Numbered from the stretch's first letter, positions 8,758-17,462 are shown. The stretch: 64,000 nucleotides of DNA from Pseudomonas koreensis (GCF_024169245.1 NZ_JALJWP010000001.1:3597501-3661500); one strand, 5' to 3'. Numbers and translations are program-made. The notes: generated by a model not told the origin, from the letters alone.

Positions 8758-10988
8758 ACCTGCAAGACCAACAAGCCTTTGAAGAACTGCTGGCCAACTG
8801 TGCCGACGAGCCGATCCGCTTTCCCGGCGCGATTCAGCCCCATGGTTTGCTGCTGACCCTGAGCGAGCCTGCGCTGCAGATCATTCAGGTCAGCGCCAAC
8901 GTCGAAACGCTGCTGGCCCGCGCGCCGGAATCGTTGATCGGCCAGCCGCTGTACAGCCTGATCGGCGCCGAGCACACCGGGCAAGTGCTTGAAGCCTTGC
9001 AAACAGCGTTTTCCGAAGCGGCGCCGCTGCGCCTGGAGCTTAACGGCACCGCGTTCGAAGGTTTGCTGCATCGGCACCAGGGCGTACTGATTCTCGAGCT
9101 CGAGATCCACGTAAAGAATTTCCAGGCGCGTAACGTCGCCGGGGTCAACACCCATCTGGGGCGGATGCTCCAGCGTCTGCAAGCGGCGACCACGCTGCAG
9201 GCCTTGTACGACATCAGCGTCAAGGAAATCCAGGCAATGACCGGCTACGACCGGGTGCTGATCTATCGCTTCGAGGAAGAGGGCCACGGTCAGGTCATCG
9301 CCGAAGCGTCCGATCCGTCGATGGAAGTCTTCAACGGTCTGTTCTTCCCGGCCTCGGACATCCCCGAGCAGGCACGCGAGCTGTATCGCACCAACTGGCT
9401 GCGGATCATCCCCAATGCCGATTATCAGCCGGTGCCGCTGGTGCCGAAGTTGCGTCCCGATACCCATACACCGCTGGACCTGAGTTTCGCCACGTTGCGC
9501 AGCGTCTCGCCGATTCACTGCCAATACATGAAGAACATGGGCGTGTTGTCGTCGATGAGCATTTCCCTGCTCAAGGGCGACAAGCTCTGGGGCCTGATCA
9601 GCTGCGGCAACCGCCAGCCGCTGCACGTGCCGCATGAGTTGCGCATGGCCTGCCAGACCATCGGCCAGGTTCTGTCGTTGCAGATCAGTGCCATGGAAAC
9701 CCTGGAGCTGACTCGCCAGCGCGAAGAAAAGGTCGAAGCGCTGGCGCGGCTCAATCAAGCGATGATCGATTCGCCGCAGAACGTGTTCGACGGCCTCGCT
9801 CAGCAGCCGGCGACGCTGATGGCGCTGGCCAACGCCGGTGGCATCGCGATCATCGAAGACAAACAATTGCACCGTTACGGCAACTGCCCGGCGCCGGAAG
9901 AGATTCGTACGTTGCACAGGTGGTTGCAGGAGCGCGGCGAGCCGGTGTTTGCCAGTCATCATCTGTCCAGCGTTTACCCGCCAGCGGCGCAGTATCAGTC
10001 AGTGGCCAGCGGCGTACTTGCCATGAGCCTGCCCAAACCCGTGGACAACGGGGTGCTGTGGTTCCGTCCGGAAGTGAAGGAAAACATCAACTGGAGCGGC
10101 GACCCGCGCAAACCGCTGGACCTGGAAAACTCCGACGCCGGTCTGCGCCTGCGTCCGCGTACCTCGTTCGAGATCTGGAAAGTCGAGATGGCCGGGATCT
10201 CCACCAAGTGGAGCCACGGTGATCGGTTCGCCGCCAACGATCTGCGCCGCTCGGCGCTGGAAAACGATCTGGCCCGCCAGGTGCGGCGCGAGCAGGAGGC
10301 CGTGCAGGCGCGCGATGATCTGGTGGCGGTGGTTTCCCATGACCTGCGCAACCCGATGACGGTGATTTCCATGCTCTGCGGCATGATGCAAAAAGCCTTC
10401 AGCTCGGAAGGCGCGCACACTTCGCGGCGCATCTCCACGGCCATCGACACCATGCAACAGGCCACGGCGCGGATGAACACGCTGCTGGAAGACCTTCTCG
10501 ATACCTCGAAAATCGACGCCGGGCGCTACTCCATCACCCCGCAGCCGCTGGACGTCGGGCATATTTTCGAAGAGGCGCAGGCCTTGCTTTTGCCGCTGGC
10601 GCAGGTCAAGGACATCAACATTTCCTTCCAGTCCGATCCCGATCTGCGCATCCATGCCGATCCTGAGCGGCTGTTTCAGGTGTTGTCGAATCTGGTCGGC
10701 AACGCGATCAAATTCACCCCGCGCATGGGTACGGTGGGTGTGCATGCCAGATCGGTCGGCGATGAGATCGTCTTCACTGTGCGTGACAGCGGCGAGGGCA
10801 TTCCCAAAGAGCACTTGCCGCATGTATTTGATCGCTACTGGACGGTGAAAGAAGGCAACCCGACCGGTACCGGCCTTGGTTTGTATATCACCCAGGGCAT
10901 CGTTGAAGCTCACGGCGGGCAGATCGTCGCCGAGAGTGAGCCGGGGCAGGGCAGCGAGTTCCGTTTCACCGTGCCGCGTCTGGCCTGA
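8754..10988 (+). CDS. bphP: Bacteriophytochrome sensor histidine kinase (BphP)
   Basis: A 744-aa red/far-red photoreceptor kinase. The N-terminal PAS domain has the biliverdin-attachment Cys16 (ELLANC). The GAF domain carries the lineage signature PASDIP near residue 200. It then has SPIHCQYMKNMGV near 255, a PHY domain, a HisKA domain with phosphoacceptor His529 in VVSHDLRNPM, and a HATPase with DSGEGI and GTGLGLY near 685-708. An AGGAGG lies nine bases before the ATG. No response regulator follows; the next gene is a LysE exporter on the far side of two REPINs. The phosphate target is therefore elsewhere in the genome. Confidence 0.96.
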   Translation: MNLQDQQAFEELLANCADEPIRFPGAIQPHGLLLTLSEPALQIIQVSANVETLLARAPESLIGQPLYSLIGAEHTGQVLEALQTAFSEAAPLRLELNGTAFEGLLHRHQGVLILELEIHVKNFQARNVAGVNTHLGRMLQRLQAATTLQALYDISVKEIQAMTGYDRVLIYRFEEEGHGQVIAEASDPSMEVFNGLFFPASDIPEQARELYRTNWLRIIPNADYQPVPLVPKLRPDTHTPLDLSFATLRSVSPIHCQYMKNMGVLSSMSISLLKGDKLWGLISCGNRQPLHVPHELRMACQTIGQVLSLQISAMETLELTRQREEKVEALARLNQAMIDSPQNVFDGLAQQPATLMALANAGGIAIIEDKQLHRYGNCPAPEEIRTLHRWLQERGEPVFASHHLSSVYPPAAQYQSVASGVLAMSLPKPVDNGVLWFRPEVKENINWSGDPRKPLDLENSDAGLRLRPRTSFEIWKVEMAGISTKWSHGDRFAANDLRRSALENDLARQVRREQEAVQARDDLVAVVSHDLRNPMTVISMLCGMMQKAFSSEGAHTSRRISTAIDTMQQATARMNTLLEDLLDTSKIDAGRYSITPQPLDVGHIFEEAQALLLPLAQVKDINISFQSDPDLRIHADPERLFQVLSNLVGNAIKFTPRMGTVGVHARSVGDEIVFTVRDSGEGIPKEHLPHVFDRYWTVKEGNPTGTGLGLYITQGIVEAHGGQIVAESEPGQGSEFRFTVPRLA

Positions 10989-10993
10989 GCGCC

Positions 10994-11085
10994 CTGTAGG
11001 AGTGAGCCTGCTCGCGATGGCGTCCGTCCCGTCAGAGCTGTTCTGACTGATCCACCGTTATCGCGAGCAGGCTCACTCCTACAGG
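10994..11085. repeat. REPIN, first of two after bphP
   Basis: Inverted GTAGGAGTGAGCCTGCTCGCG arms with inward-facing CGCGA ends and a ~45-base spacer. It follows the bphP stop by five bases. Confidence 0.85.
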
Positions 11086-11123
11086 TCTTGTGGGGTGTGC
11101 GAGATTTGAGCCTCACACAAAAC

Positions 11124-11216
11124 CCTGTGGGAGCGAGCCTGCTCGCGAAGACGTCAGCCCAGTCAACACTGGGCTGACTGACCCACCGCTTTCGCGAGCA
11201 AGCTCGCTCCCACAGG
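11124..11216. repeat. REPIN, second of two after bphP
   Basis: Inverted GTGGGAGCGAGCCTGCTCGCG arms around a spacer that itself holds a CAGCCCAGT / ACTGGGCTG hairpin. The sequence class differs from the adjacent REPIN (GTGGGAGCG against GTAGGAGTG). Confidence 0.85.
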
Positions 11217-11308
11217 TGACTCGCATCCTCAGGGGCATTTTCTTCAATACCGCCACTCCCGCGCTGGCTACCCTTGCCATCTCGTTCCTCGTTTGAAGCA
11301 GGTGTGCA

Positions 11309-11896
11309 ATGAGTCTGATTCTTTCCATGGCGGCATTTGCCCTGGCCGCTTCCATCACGCCCGGGCCGGTCAATATCGTTGCGCTGAGCTCAGGGGCACA
11401 ATACGGTTTTCGTGCCAGTCAGCGCCATGTGGCGGGGGCGACGCTGGGTTTTGTGCTGTTGCTGGTGCTGATGGGCCTGGGCCTGCATGAAGTGCTGCAG
11501 TTGTGGCCGTTCATGACCCGCGTGGTGCAATGGGCCGGGGTGGCGTTTCTGCTGTTCATGGCCTGGAAACTCGCCAGCGACGACGGCCGGTTGAATGCCA
11601 GCGATTCTGGCCGCGCGCCTTCGATGCTCTATGGCGCAGTCATGCAATGGCTCAACCCCAAGGCCTGGCTGGCCTGCGTGGCCGGCATGGGCGCGTTTGT
11701 CGCCGACGGCGAGGCGCGACTGGTCTGGCAGTTCGCGGCGGTGTATCTGGTGATTTGCTATCTGTCGGTGGGCTGCTGGGTGTATGCCGGGACGTTCCTG
11801 CGCGGCTATCTGAGCAATGCGGCGGGGATGCGCTGGTTCAATCGGTTGATGGCGGTGTTGTTGGTGGCGAGCGCTATTTATCTGCTGTTCACTTGA
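11309..11896 (+). CDS. LysE/RhtB-family amino-acid exporter
   Basis: A 195-aa inner-membrane exporter with about six membrane helices. The family hallmark TPGP is present in ASITPGPVNIVALSSGAQYGF near residue 17. Members export lysine, arginine, homoserine, threonine or cysteine derivatives; the substrate cannot be named here. The ATG is preceded by GCAGG. It is convergent with an AraC-family regulator, with a long perfect hairpin between them. It has no visible partner gene, and the AraC gene is a possible but unproven regulator. Confidence 0.88.
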   Translation: MSLILSMAAFALAASITPGPVNIVALSSGAQYGFRASQRHVAGATLGFVLLLVLMGLGLHEVLQLWPFMTRVVQWAGVAFLLFMAWKLASDDGRLNASDSGRAPSMLYGAVMQWLNPKAWLACVAGMGAFVADGEARLVWQFAAVYLVICYLSVGCWVYAGTFLRGYLSNAAGMRWFNRLMAVLLVASAIYLLFT

Positions 11897-11916
11897 TTTC
11901 CTGACCGCATTCCCTC

Positions 11917-12012
11917 TGTAGGAGCTGACGAGTGCAACGAGGCTGCGATCTTTTGATTTTGCTTTTAACGATCAAAAGATCGCAGCCTCGTTGCACTCGT
12001 CAGCTCCTACAG
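11917..12012. repeat. Perfect 41-bp-armed inverted repeat between convergent genes
   Basis: Two arms of 41 bases are exact reverse complements around a 13-base loop. They start TGTAGGAGCTG and include the GCTGCGATCTTTTGAT block found at several places in the window. It lies in the 144-base gap between lysE and araC, where its RNA would form a very stable hairpin on either strand. It could act as a two-way transcription stop, though no T-run follows. Confidence 0.85.
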
Positions 12013-12040
12013 GGGATTGGTGTGTGCTCGGAGATAGGGT

Positions 12041-12874
12041 TCAGCCGCGATACTGCCCCGGCGTCGCCGCGAGATGTTGTTTGAACGCTCGCTGAAAATG
12101 CGCCTGATCGGCAAATCCGGCCTCAAGCGCCACGTCAGCAATCAATTGCCCGCTGCGTAAGCGCTCGCGGGCGAACTGGATGCGCTGGTTGACCACGAAG
12201 GCATGCGGCGTCATCCCGTAACGCTGCTTGAATGCGCGAATCAGGTACGACGGCGACAGCTGCGCCGCCGCGCAAATCGCGTCAAGGCTCAACACCTCAG
12301 TGCAATGTTCGCGGATGAACCCGGCGGCGCGTTCAAGTTTGAAATTCGGCTCACGTACTGACTGATCAGCCGGGTTCAGGCGCAGCTGCAAATCACTGAA
12401 AAACTCCACTGCCGCGCTCTGCTTCGCCAGCGCTTCCAATTGATCGTCAACCAAAACCTCATACAACGCCATCAACTTGCCGAACAGTTCGGCATCGCTC
12501 AGGTGCGTGTCTGAAAAACGGCGAAATTCCAGCTCCGCCGCAAACCCCAACTGATGCTGCAAATCCGTCAGCCACGGCGTCTCGACATACAACATCACGT
12601 ACGACCACGGCTGATCTTCGATCGGGTTGCAGGCGTGGACATCGCCGGGATTCATCAGCACTACGGTGCCCGCCGCAACCTCGTACTGTGCTTGCTCATG
12701 CACATAGGTACTGCGCCCGGCGGTGATCGCGCCGATGGAAAAGTGCCCGTGGGAATGCCGCGCGTAGCACACCTCACGGCCATCGGCGATGGCGCGCGCC
12801 TCGATGAAGGGCAGGGCGTCGTCGCGCCAGAAAAGCGGGGCTTTCTCGGGGTTTTTCGCAGCGGCGTGTTTCAT
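12041..12874 (-). CDS. AraC-family transcriptional regulator with cupin domain
   Basis: A 277-aa regulator. The N-terminal part (about 20-150) is a cupin-like AraC effector domain with SHGHFSIGAI and GTVVLMNPGDVHACNP. The C-terminal two HTH motifs occupy about 180-275 (SLDAICAAAQLSPSYLIRAF and ADVALEAGFADQAHFQRAF). The start at 12874 is supported by GGAAGA about eight bases upstream; the open frame extends further but the extra residues are not family-like. This subclass is often found beside LysE exporters in Pseudomonas, and its lysE neighbour is the natural candidate target. Confidence 0.9.
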   Translation of the reverse strand: MKHAAAKNPEKAPLFWRDDALPFIEARAIADGREVCYARHSHGHFSIGAITAGRSTYVHEQAQYEVAAGTVVLMNPGDVHACNPIEDQPWSYVMLYVETPWLTDLQHQLGFAAELEFRRFSDTHLSDAELFGKLMALYEVLVDDQLEALAKQSAAVEFFSDLQLRLNPADQSVREPNFKLERAAGFIREHCTEVLSLDAICAAAQLSPSYLIRAFKQRYGMTPHAFVVNQRIQFARERLRSGQLIADVALEAGFADQAHFQRAFKQHLAATPGQYRG

Positions 12875-12908
12875 CGTGGTCTTCCCGGCAAGTCTGCGCC
12901 CGAGTGTA

Positions 12909-13412
12909 TTAGCTCTGGCCGTCGAATGCCCGTTGCAGTGCGGCAACATCGAGCTTTTTCATCTGGAACATCGCCTGCATCGCCCGCTGTGACTTGCGCG
13001 TGTCCGGGTCTTGCAGCATCTGCAGAAACCCCACGTGGACGATCTGCCACGACACGCCGAACTTGTCCTTGAGCCAGCCGCATTGCTGCGCTTCCACCGG
13101 CCCGCCAGCGGACAGATTGCCCCAGAAATGGTCGATTTCTTCTTGATCCTGGCAGTTGACCTGAAATGAAATCGCCTCATTGAAGGTGAACACCGGCCCG
13201 CCGTTGAGCGCGGTAAACGTCTGGCCGTCGAGCTCGAAGCTGACGGTCATCACCGCGCCCTCCGGCTGCCCGTGAAATTCCTGGCCGACTTTGCTGTAGT
13301 GGGTCAGCGCGGTGATTTTCGAATGATCGAAGATCGAACAATAAAACGCCGCAGCGGCCTCGGCCTGATCATCGAACCACAAGCACGGCGTGAGTTTCTG
13401 AACGCGTTGCAT
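12909..13412 (-). CDS. PhnB-like VOC protein (3-demethylubiquinone methyltransferase-like fold)
   Basis: A 167-aa VOC protein of the PhnB/YjdN type. It opens MQRVQKLTPCLWFDDQAEAAAAFYCSIF and contains QTFTALNGGP and ISFQVNCQDQEEIDHFW, all typical. Many are annotated as 3-demethylubiquinone-9 3-methyltransferase, but the fold is VOC and no methyltransferase motif exists, so that name should not be used. The start at 13412 matches the family; the open frame extends to 13604 without a better site. It ends 34 bases before the araC start and may share its transcript. Confidence 0.85.
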   Translation of the reverse strand: MQRVQKLTPCLWFDDQAEAAAAFYCSIFDHSKITALTHYSKVGQEFHGQPEGAVMTVSFELDGQTFTALNGGPVFTFNEAISFQVNCQDQEEIDHFWGNLSAGGPVEAQQCGWLKDKFGVSWQIVHVGFLQMLQDPDTRKSQRAMQAMFQMKKLDVAALQRAFDGQS

Positions 13413-13602
13413 GGCAGTCACCCTTGGCTGATTACAGGCTGGACTATCAGCGTAGTCAGTTCTTCGGCAGATTGCGGTGCCGTAGATCGGCGCGTGCCGG
13501 GCGCATAGGCACCGACTGTTATAGGCTGGGTGGAGTTTCGCCGCAGGTCTTTTGAACGGCACCTGGCGATTGTGTTTATCAAGGGCGCAATGGAGATGAA
13601 CC

Positions 13603-13995
13603 ATGAATACATTTACCGGCGGATGCCTGTGCGGCGACGTGCGTTTTCAAGCCACTGGCGAGCCTTACCGGGTCGGGCTGTGCCATTGCCTCGACTGTCG
13701 CAAAGTCCACGGCGCGCTGTTTCATGCCTCGGCGATTTTTCCTGAGGACGCTGTGACCGTCAGCGGTGAAACCCATGATTACCAAGGGCGGCATTTTTGT
13801 CCGCGCTGTGGTTCGTCGGTGTTCAATCGCAGTGGTGATGAGGTCGAGGTCAATCTAGGCGCGCTGGATGCGTCGGATCAGTTGAAGCCGACCTATGAGA
13901 GCTGGATTGTGCGACGTGAATCGTGGCTGCCGGATTTTCCGCTTGCCGAGCATTACCGCGGTGATCGGGAAGGCACGGGGCGCGGAGAGGGGTAG
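13603..13995 (+). CDS. GFA/CENP-V-family zinc protein
   Basis: A 130-aa protein of the glutathione-dependent formaldehyde-activating (GFA) fold. Its zinc cysteines are in order: Cys8 and Cys10 (GGCLCGDV), Cys27, Cys29, Cys32 (CHCLDC) and Cys66, Cys69 (CPRCGSSVF). That is the full pattern of the structural and catalytic zinc sites. Most members bind glutathione adducts, but the reaction is known for very few. The last residues (DREGTGRGEG) are low complexity and may be repeat-derived, as the array of repeats begins about 40 bases later. Confidence 0.88.
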   Translation: MNTFTGGCLCGDVRFQATGEPYRVGLCHCLDCRKVHGALFHASAIFPEDAVTVSGETHDYQGRHFCPRCGSSVFNRSGDEVEVNLGALDASDQLKPTYESWIVRRESWLPDFPLAEHYRGDREGTGRGEG

Positions 13996-14230
13996 AGGAT
14001 TTATCGCAATCTCGCGCACACACCGACGATCCACTGTGGGAGCGAGCCTGCTCGCGAAGGCTTTTTTTGGGGCGGTGGGGTATTTTTTGAGTGAGTACAT
14101 ATCCGTTGCTGCGGTAACGGCTGCTTAGGGTTCCGCCCTTACGGCGGGTCACCTTTTTCAAACGCCAAAAAGGTAACCCAAAAGGCTTGCTCCTACGTTC
14201 GGCCCTCGCAGGCTCGGGTTCCTTCGCTGC

Positions 14231-14334
14231 GGGATCGATCCGGGCGCAGCGTCTCCGGTTTGCTTCGCTGCACCTCCTCTCGCTGTGTACGACTGCGTCG
14301 TACGGTCGCTGCGCTCCCACGCCCGGATCAATCC
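14231..14334. ncRNA. Predicted structured core, copy 1 (strand unknown)
   Basis: The arms GGGATCGATCCGGGCG (14231-14246) and CGCCCGGATCAATCCC (about 14319-14334) pair with one mismatch. Inside, GCGCAGCG pairs with CGCTGCGC. At the tip, GTACGAC (14287-14293) pairs with GTCGTAC (14297-14303). Copies 2 and 3 replace the tip by GTCTGGC / GCCAGAC, keeping all pairs. This is direct evidence that pairing is kept, either in RNA or as extruded DNA. Transcription is not shown. Confidence 0.5.
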
Positions 14335-14447
14335 CTCCGCTCAGCCTTCCGACGTCGCCGGTGGATCAAGATCAAAAGCAGGCGAGCTGACACTCGGCCT
14401 AGAGGTGGACGCGGAGACTGTAGGAGCTGCCGAAGGCTGCGATCTTT

Positions 14448-14479
14448 TGCTCTTGCTCTTGCTCTTGCTCTTGCTCTTG
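14448..14479. repeat. (TTGCTC)n hexamer run, copy 1
   Basis: About five TTGCTC units follow GCTGCGATCTTTTGCTC. The matching site in copy 2 (about 15031-15066) is degenerate (TGATCATGCTTTTGC) with fewer perfect units, and copy 3 (about 15617-15651) again has about five. It replaces the right arm of the GATCTTTTGATC palindrome seen elsewhere. Confidence 0.8.
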
Positions 14480-15792
14480 TAGGAGTGAGTCTGCTCGCGA
14501 TAGCTATATCAAAGATACGAATGAATAGCGGATCTACCCTGATCCCTCTGGGAGCTGGCTTGCCAGCGATGGCGGCCTGATAGCCGACCAGTCTCTGGCG
14601 CATATATACCCGGTCCCGACTGTGAGCGAGCCTGCTGGCGAAGGCTTTTTTTGGGGCGGTGGGGTATTTTTTGAGTGAGTACATATCCGTTGCTGCGGTA
14701 ACGGCTGCTTAGGGTTCCGCCCTTACGGCGGGTCACCTTTTCCAAACGCCGAAAAGGTAACCCAAAAGGCTTGCTCCTACGTTCGGCCCTCGCAGGCTCG
14801 GGTTCCTTCGCTGCGGGATCGATCCGGGCGCAGCGCCTCCGGTTTGCTTCGCTGCACCTCCTTCCGCTGTGTCTGGCTGCGCCAGACGGTCGCTGCGCTC
14901 CCACGCCCGGATCAATCCCTCCGCTCAGCCTTCCGACGTCGCCGGTGGATCAAGATCAAAAGCCGCAGGCGAGCTGACACTCGGCCTAGAGGTGGACGCG
15001 GAGACTGTAGGAGCTGCCGAAGGCTGCGATCTTTTGATCATGCTTTTGCTTTTGCTCTTGCTCTTGTAGGAGTGAGCCTGCTCGCGATAGCTATATCAAA
15101 GATACGAATGAACAGCGGACCTGCCCTGATCCCTGTGGGAACCGGCTTGCCAGCGATGGCGGCCTGATAGCCGACCAGTCTCTGGCGGATATATACCCGG
15201 TCCCGACTGTGAACGAGCCTGCTGGCGAAGGCTTTTTTTGGGGCGGTGGGGTATTTTTTGAGTGAGTACATATCCATTGCTGCGGTAACGGCTGCTTAGG
15301 GTTCCGCCCTTACGGCGGGTCACCTTTTCCAAACGCCGAAAAGGTAACCGAAAAGGCTTGCTCCGACGTTCGGCCCCTCGCGGGCTCGGGGTTCCTTCGC
15401 TGCGGGATCGATCCGGGCGCAGCGGCTCCGGTTTGCTTCGCTGCACCTCCTTCCGCTGTGTCTGGCTGCGCCAGACGGTCGCTGCGCTCCCACGCCCGGA
15501 TCAATCCCTTCAGTCAGCCTTCCGACGTCGCTGGTGGATCAAGATCAAAAGCAGGCGAGCTGACACTCGGCCTAGAGGTGGACGCGGAAACTGCAGGAGC
15601 TGCCGAAGGCTGCGATCTTTTGCTCTTGCTCTTGCTCTTGCTCTTGCTCTTGTAGGAGTGAGCCTGCTCGCGATAGCTATCTCAAGGATACGAATGAATG
15701 GCGGATCTACCCTGATTCCTCTGGGAACCGGCTTGCCAGCGATGGCGGCCTGATAGCCGACCAGTCTCTGGCGGATATATACCCAATGCCAA

Positions 15793-15884
15793 CTGTGGGA
15801 GCGAGCCTGCTCGCGATAGCGGTGGGTCGGTCACTATTGAATTGACTGACCCACCGCTATCGCGAGCAGGCTCATTCCTACAGG
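15793..15884. repeat. REPIN at the end of the tandem array
   Basis: GTGGGAGCGAGCCTGCTCGCGATAG pairs with CTATCGCGAGCAGGCTCATTCCTAC around a short spacer. Its left half replaces the REP half-site that begins a new unit in the array, so the array stops by turning into a normal REPIN. Confidence 0.85.
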
Positions 15885-15905
15885 GGATCGCGTAGGTCCG
15901 TGATG

Positions 15906-16737
15906 TCACCCGCGAATAAACGCCAACAAATCCGCATTGATCGTCTCCGCCTGCGTCGTCGGCATGCCATGCGGAAACCCCGGATACGATTTCAGCGTGC
16001 CATTGGGCAACAGTTTCGCCGACAACGGTCCGGAGTTGGCGTACGGCACAATCTGGTCGTCCTCGCCATGCATCACCAGCACCGGCACGCTGACTTTTTT
16101 CAGATCTTCGGTGAAGTCAGTCTGCGAAAACGCGACGATGCCGTCGTAGTGCGCCTTGGCGCCGCCGATCATGCCTTGCCGCCACCAGTTGGCGATGATC
16201 CCTTCCGACGCCTCGGCGCCAGGACGGTTGTAGCCGTAGAAAGGTCCGCTCGGCACATCGCGATAAAACTGCGCCCGGTTCGCTGCCAATTGCGCCTGAA
16301 AGCCATCGAACACCGATTTCGGCAAACCGCCCCGGGTTGCTTTCGGTCTGCACCATCAACGGTGGCACCGCACTGATCAAGACCGCTTTGCTGACCTTGT
16401 CCTGACCATGCCGGGCAATGTAATGGATGACCTCGCCGCCGCCGGTGGAATGGCCGACGTGGACAACGTTGCTCGTACCCAGATGATTGACCACGGCCAG
16501 CACATCGTCGGCGTAGTGGTCCATGTCGTGGCCGTCCCAGACCTGGCTTGAGCGCCCGTGCCCGCGCCGATCATGGGCAATCACCCGAAAGCCCTGCGCG
16601 AGAAAAAACAGCATCTGCGCGTCCCAGTCATCCGAACTGAGCGGCCAGCCGTGGTGGAAATGGATCACCGGAGCGTCGCGCGGGCCCCAGTCCTTGTAGA
16701 AGATGTCGACGCCGTCTCGAGTGGTGACAAAACCCAT
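15906..16737 (-). pseudogene. Alpha/beta hydrolase (non-heme chloroperoxidase/arylesterase type), frameshifted
   Basis: The N-terminal part is read from 16737 down to about 16335 in one frame: [19 protein letters not shown], the oxyanion HGWP, then the nucleophile elbow GHSTGG. The rest ([13 protein letters not shown] to the catalytic His in GFPHGMP) is in the next frame and ends at 15906. The two parts join at a run of four C (16330-16333 on the plus strand). Removing one C restores NPGGLPKSV and a 276-aa protein, the usual family length, so an extra base has been gained. A homopolymer sequencing error or a true recent mutation would look the same. If intact, it would be a cytoplasmic serine hydrolase of unknown substrate. 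Confidence 0.85.
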
Positions 16738-16984
16738 ATTCGTTACTCCTGACCTGTGATGGACAACCGCGAGTTTCGCGGACCGGTTGCGCAGAGATAC
16801 GACGACTCAGTGCGAGCCGTTATCAACTGTAGGATCAATGTCGGCCTCTGCATGACCGCTGGTCACAACGTCTGGCTTGGTGCGCAAATTAGGCTTTGCT
16901 GAAAGGGATAAGCGCGGGCGTCCGTAGGTTTTGCAGCCACAGCGACGCCCCTTCGCAACCCCGTGAGTCTGAGGAAACCCGCCG

Positions 16985-17440
16985 ATGCTGACTCTGAATA
17001 TCAATGGCAAGGATCAGGAACTCGATGTCCCCGCCGACATGCCGTTGCTCTGGGTTCTGCGTGATGTCGCGCACCTGACCGGCACCAAGTTCGGCTGTGG
17101 CATGGCCCAGTGCGGCGCGTGCACCGTGCACGTCGACGGTGCGCCATTACGCTCCTGCATTACCCCGGCTACTGCCGTCGCCCACGGGCAGAAAATCCTC
17201 ACCATCGAAGGCCTGTCCACCGATGGTGCGCACCCGGTGCAGCAGGCGTGGGCGGAACTCGACGTGGTCCAGTGCGGTTACTGCCAGTCCGGGCAGATCA
17301 TGTCCGCCGCCGCGTTGCTGGCGAAAATTCCCAACCCCACCGACAGCGATATCGATCAGGCGCTCTCCGGCAATATCTGCCGCTGCGGCACCTATCCGCG
17401 CATTCGCGCAGCGGTCAAACGCGCCGCCGAAATCGGCTGA
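16985..17440 (+). CDS. 2Fe-2S subunit of an isoquinoline/aldehyde oxidoreductase
   Basis: A 151-aa two-cluster iron-sulfur subunit of the xanthine oxidase family. The plant-type cluster is held by Cys38, Cys43, Cys46 and Cys58 ([10 protein letters not shown]). The second by Cys97, Cys100, Cys132 and Cys134 (QCGYCQSGQ and ICRCGTYPR). It passes electrons from the Mo site in the next gene. The closest described types are IorA and the small subunit of periplasmic aldehyde dehydrogenases. It has no signal peptide of its own, so it would be exported bound to the Tat-tagged partner. The large subunit begins 22 bases later. Confidence 0.92.
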   Translation: MLTLNINGKDQELDVPADMPLLWVLRDVAHLTGTKFGCGMAQCGACTVHVDGAPLRSCITPATAVAHGQKILTIEGLSTDGAHPVQQAWAELDVVQCGYCQSGQIMSAAALLAKIPNPTDSDIDQALSGNICRCGTYPRIRAAVKRAAEIG

Positions 17441-17462
17441 TTCATTCTGTGGGAGATAGACG

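Larger units (their letters stand above)
14034..15817. repeat. Three tandem copies of a ~585-bp structured element
   Basis: The landmark CTTTTTTTGGGGCGG recurs at 14061, 14645 and 15232, a period of 584 then 587 bases, with very high identity across each unit. Each unit holds, in order: a REP half-site, a CCGCC/GGCGG hairpin, a hairpin with arms CCTTTT and AAAAGG, a long-range stem GGGATCGATCCGGGCG / CGCCCGGATCAATCCC enclosing a 7-bp stem, a GCTGCGATCTTTTG block, a hexamer run of TTGCTC, and a second REP half-site. No credible gene is present: frames through it are arginine- and serine-rich and recur only because the DNA does. The third copy ends at a normal REPIN. Confidence 0.9.

Noticed and set aside
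12909..13412. 3-demethylubiquinone methyltransferase label
   Set aside because: The sequence is a VOC fold without methyltransferase motifs.
14448..14479. CRISPR-like repeat
   Set aside because: Hexamer units without spacers; no cas genes in the window.
13850..15446. Arg/Ser-rich frames in the tandem element, e.g. MYSLKKYPTAPKKAFASRL
   Set aside because: They repeat because the DNA repeats, cross the hairpins, and change length between copies. Not protein genes.
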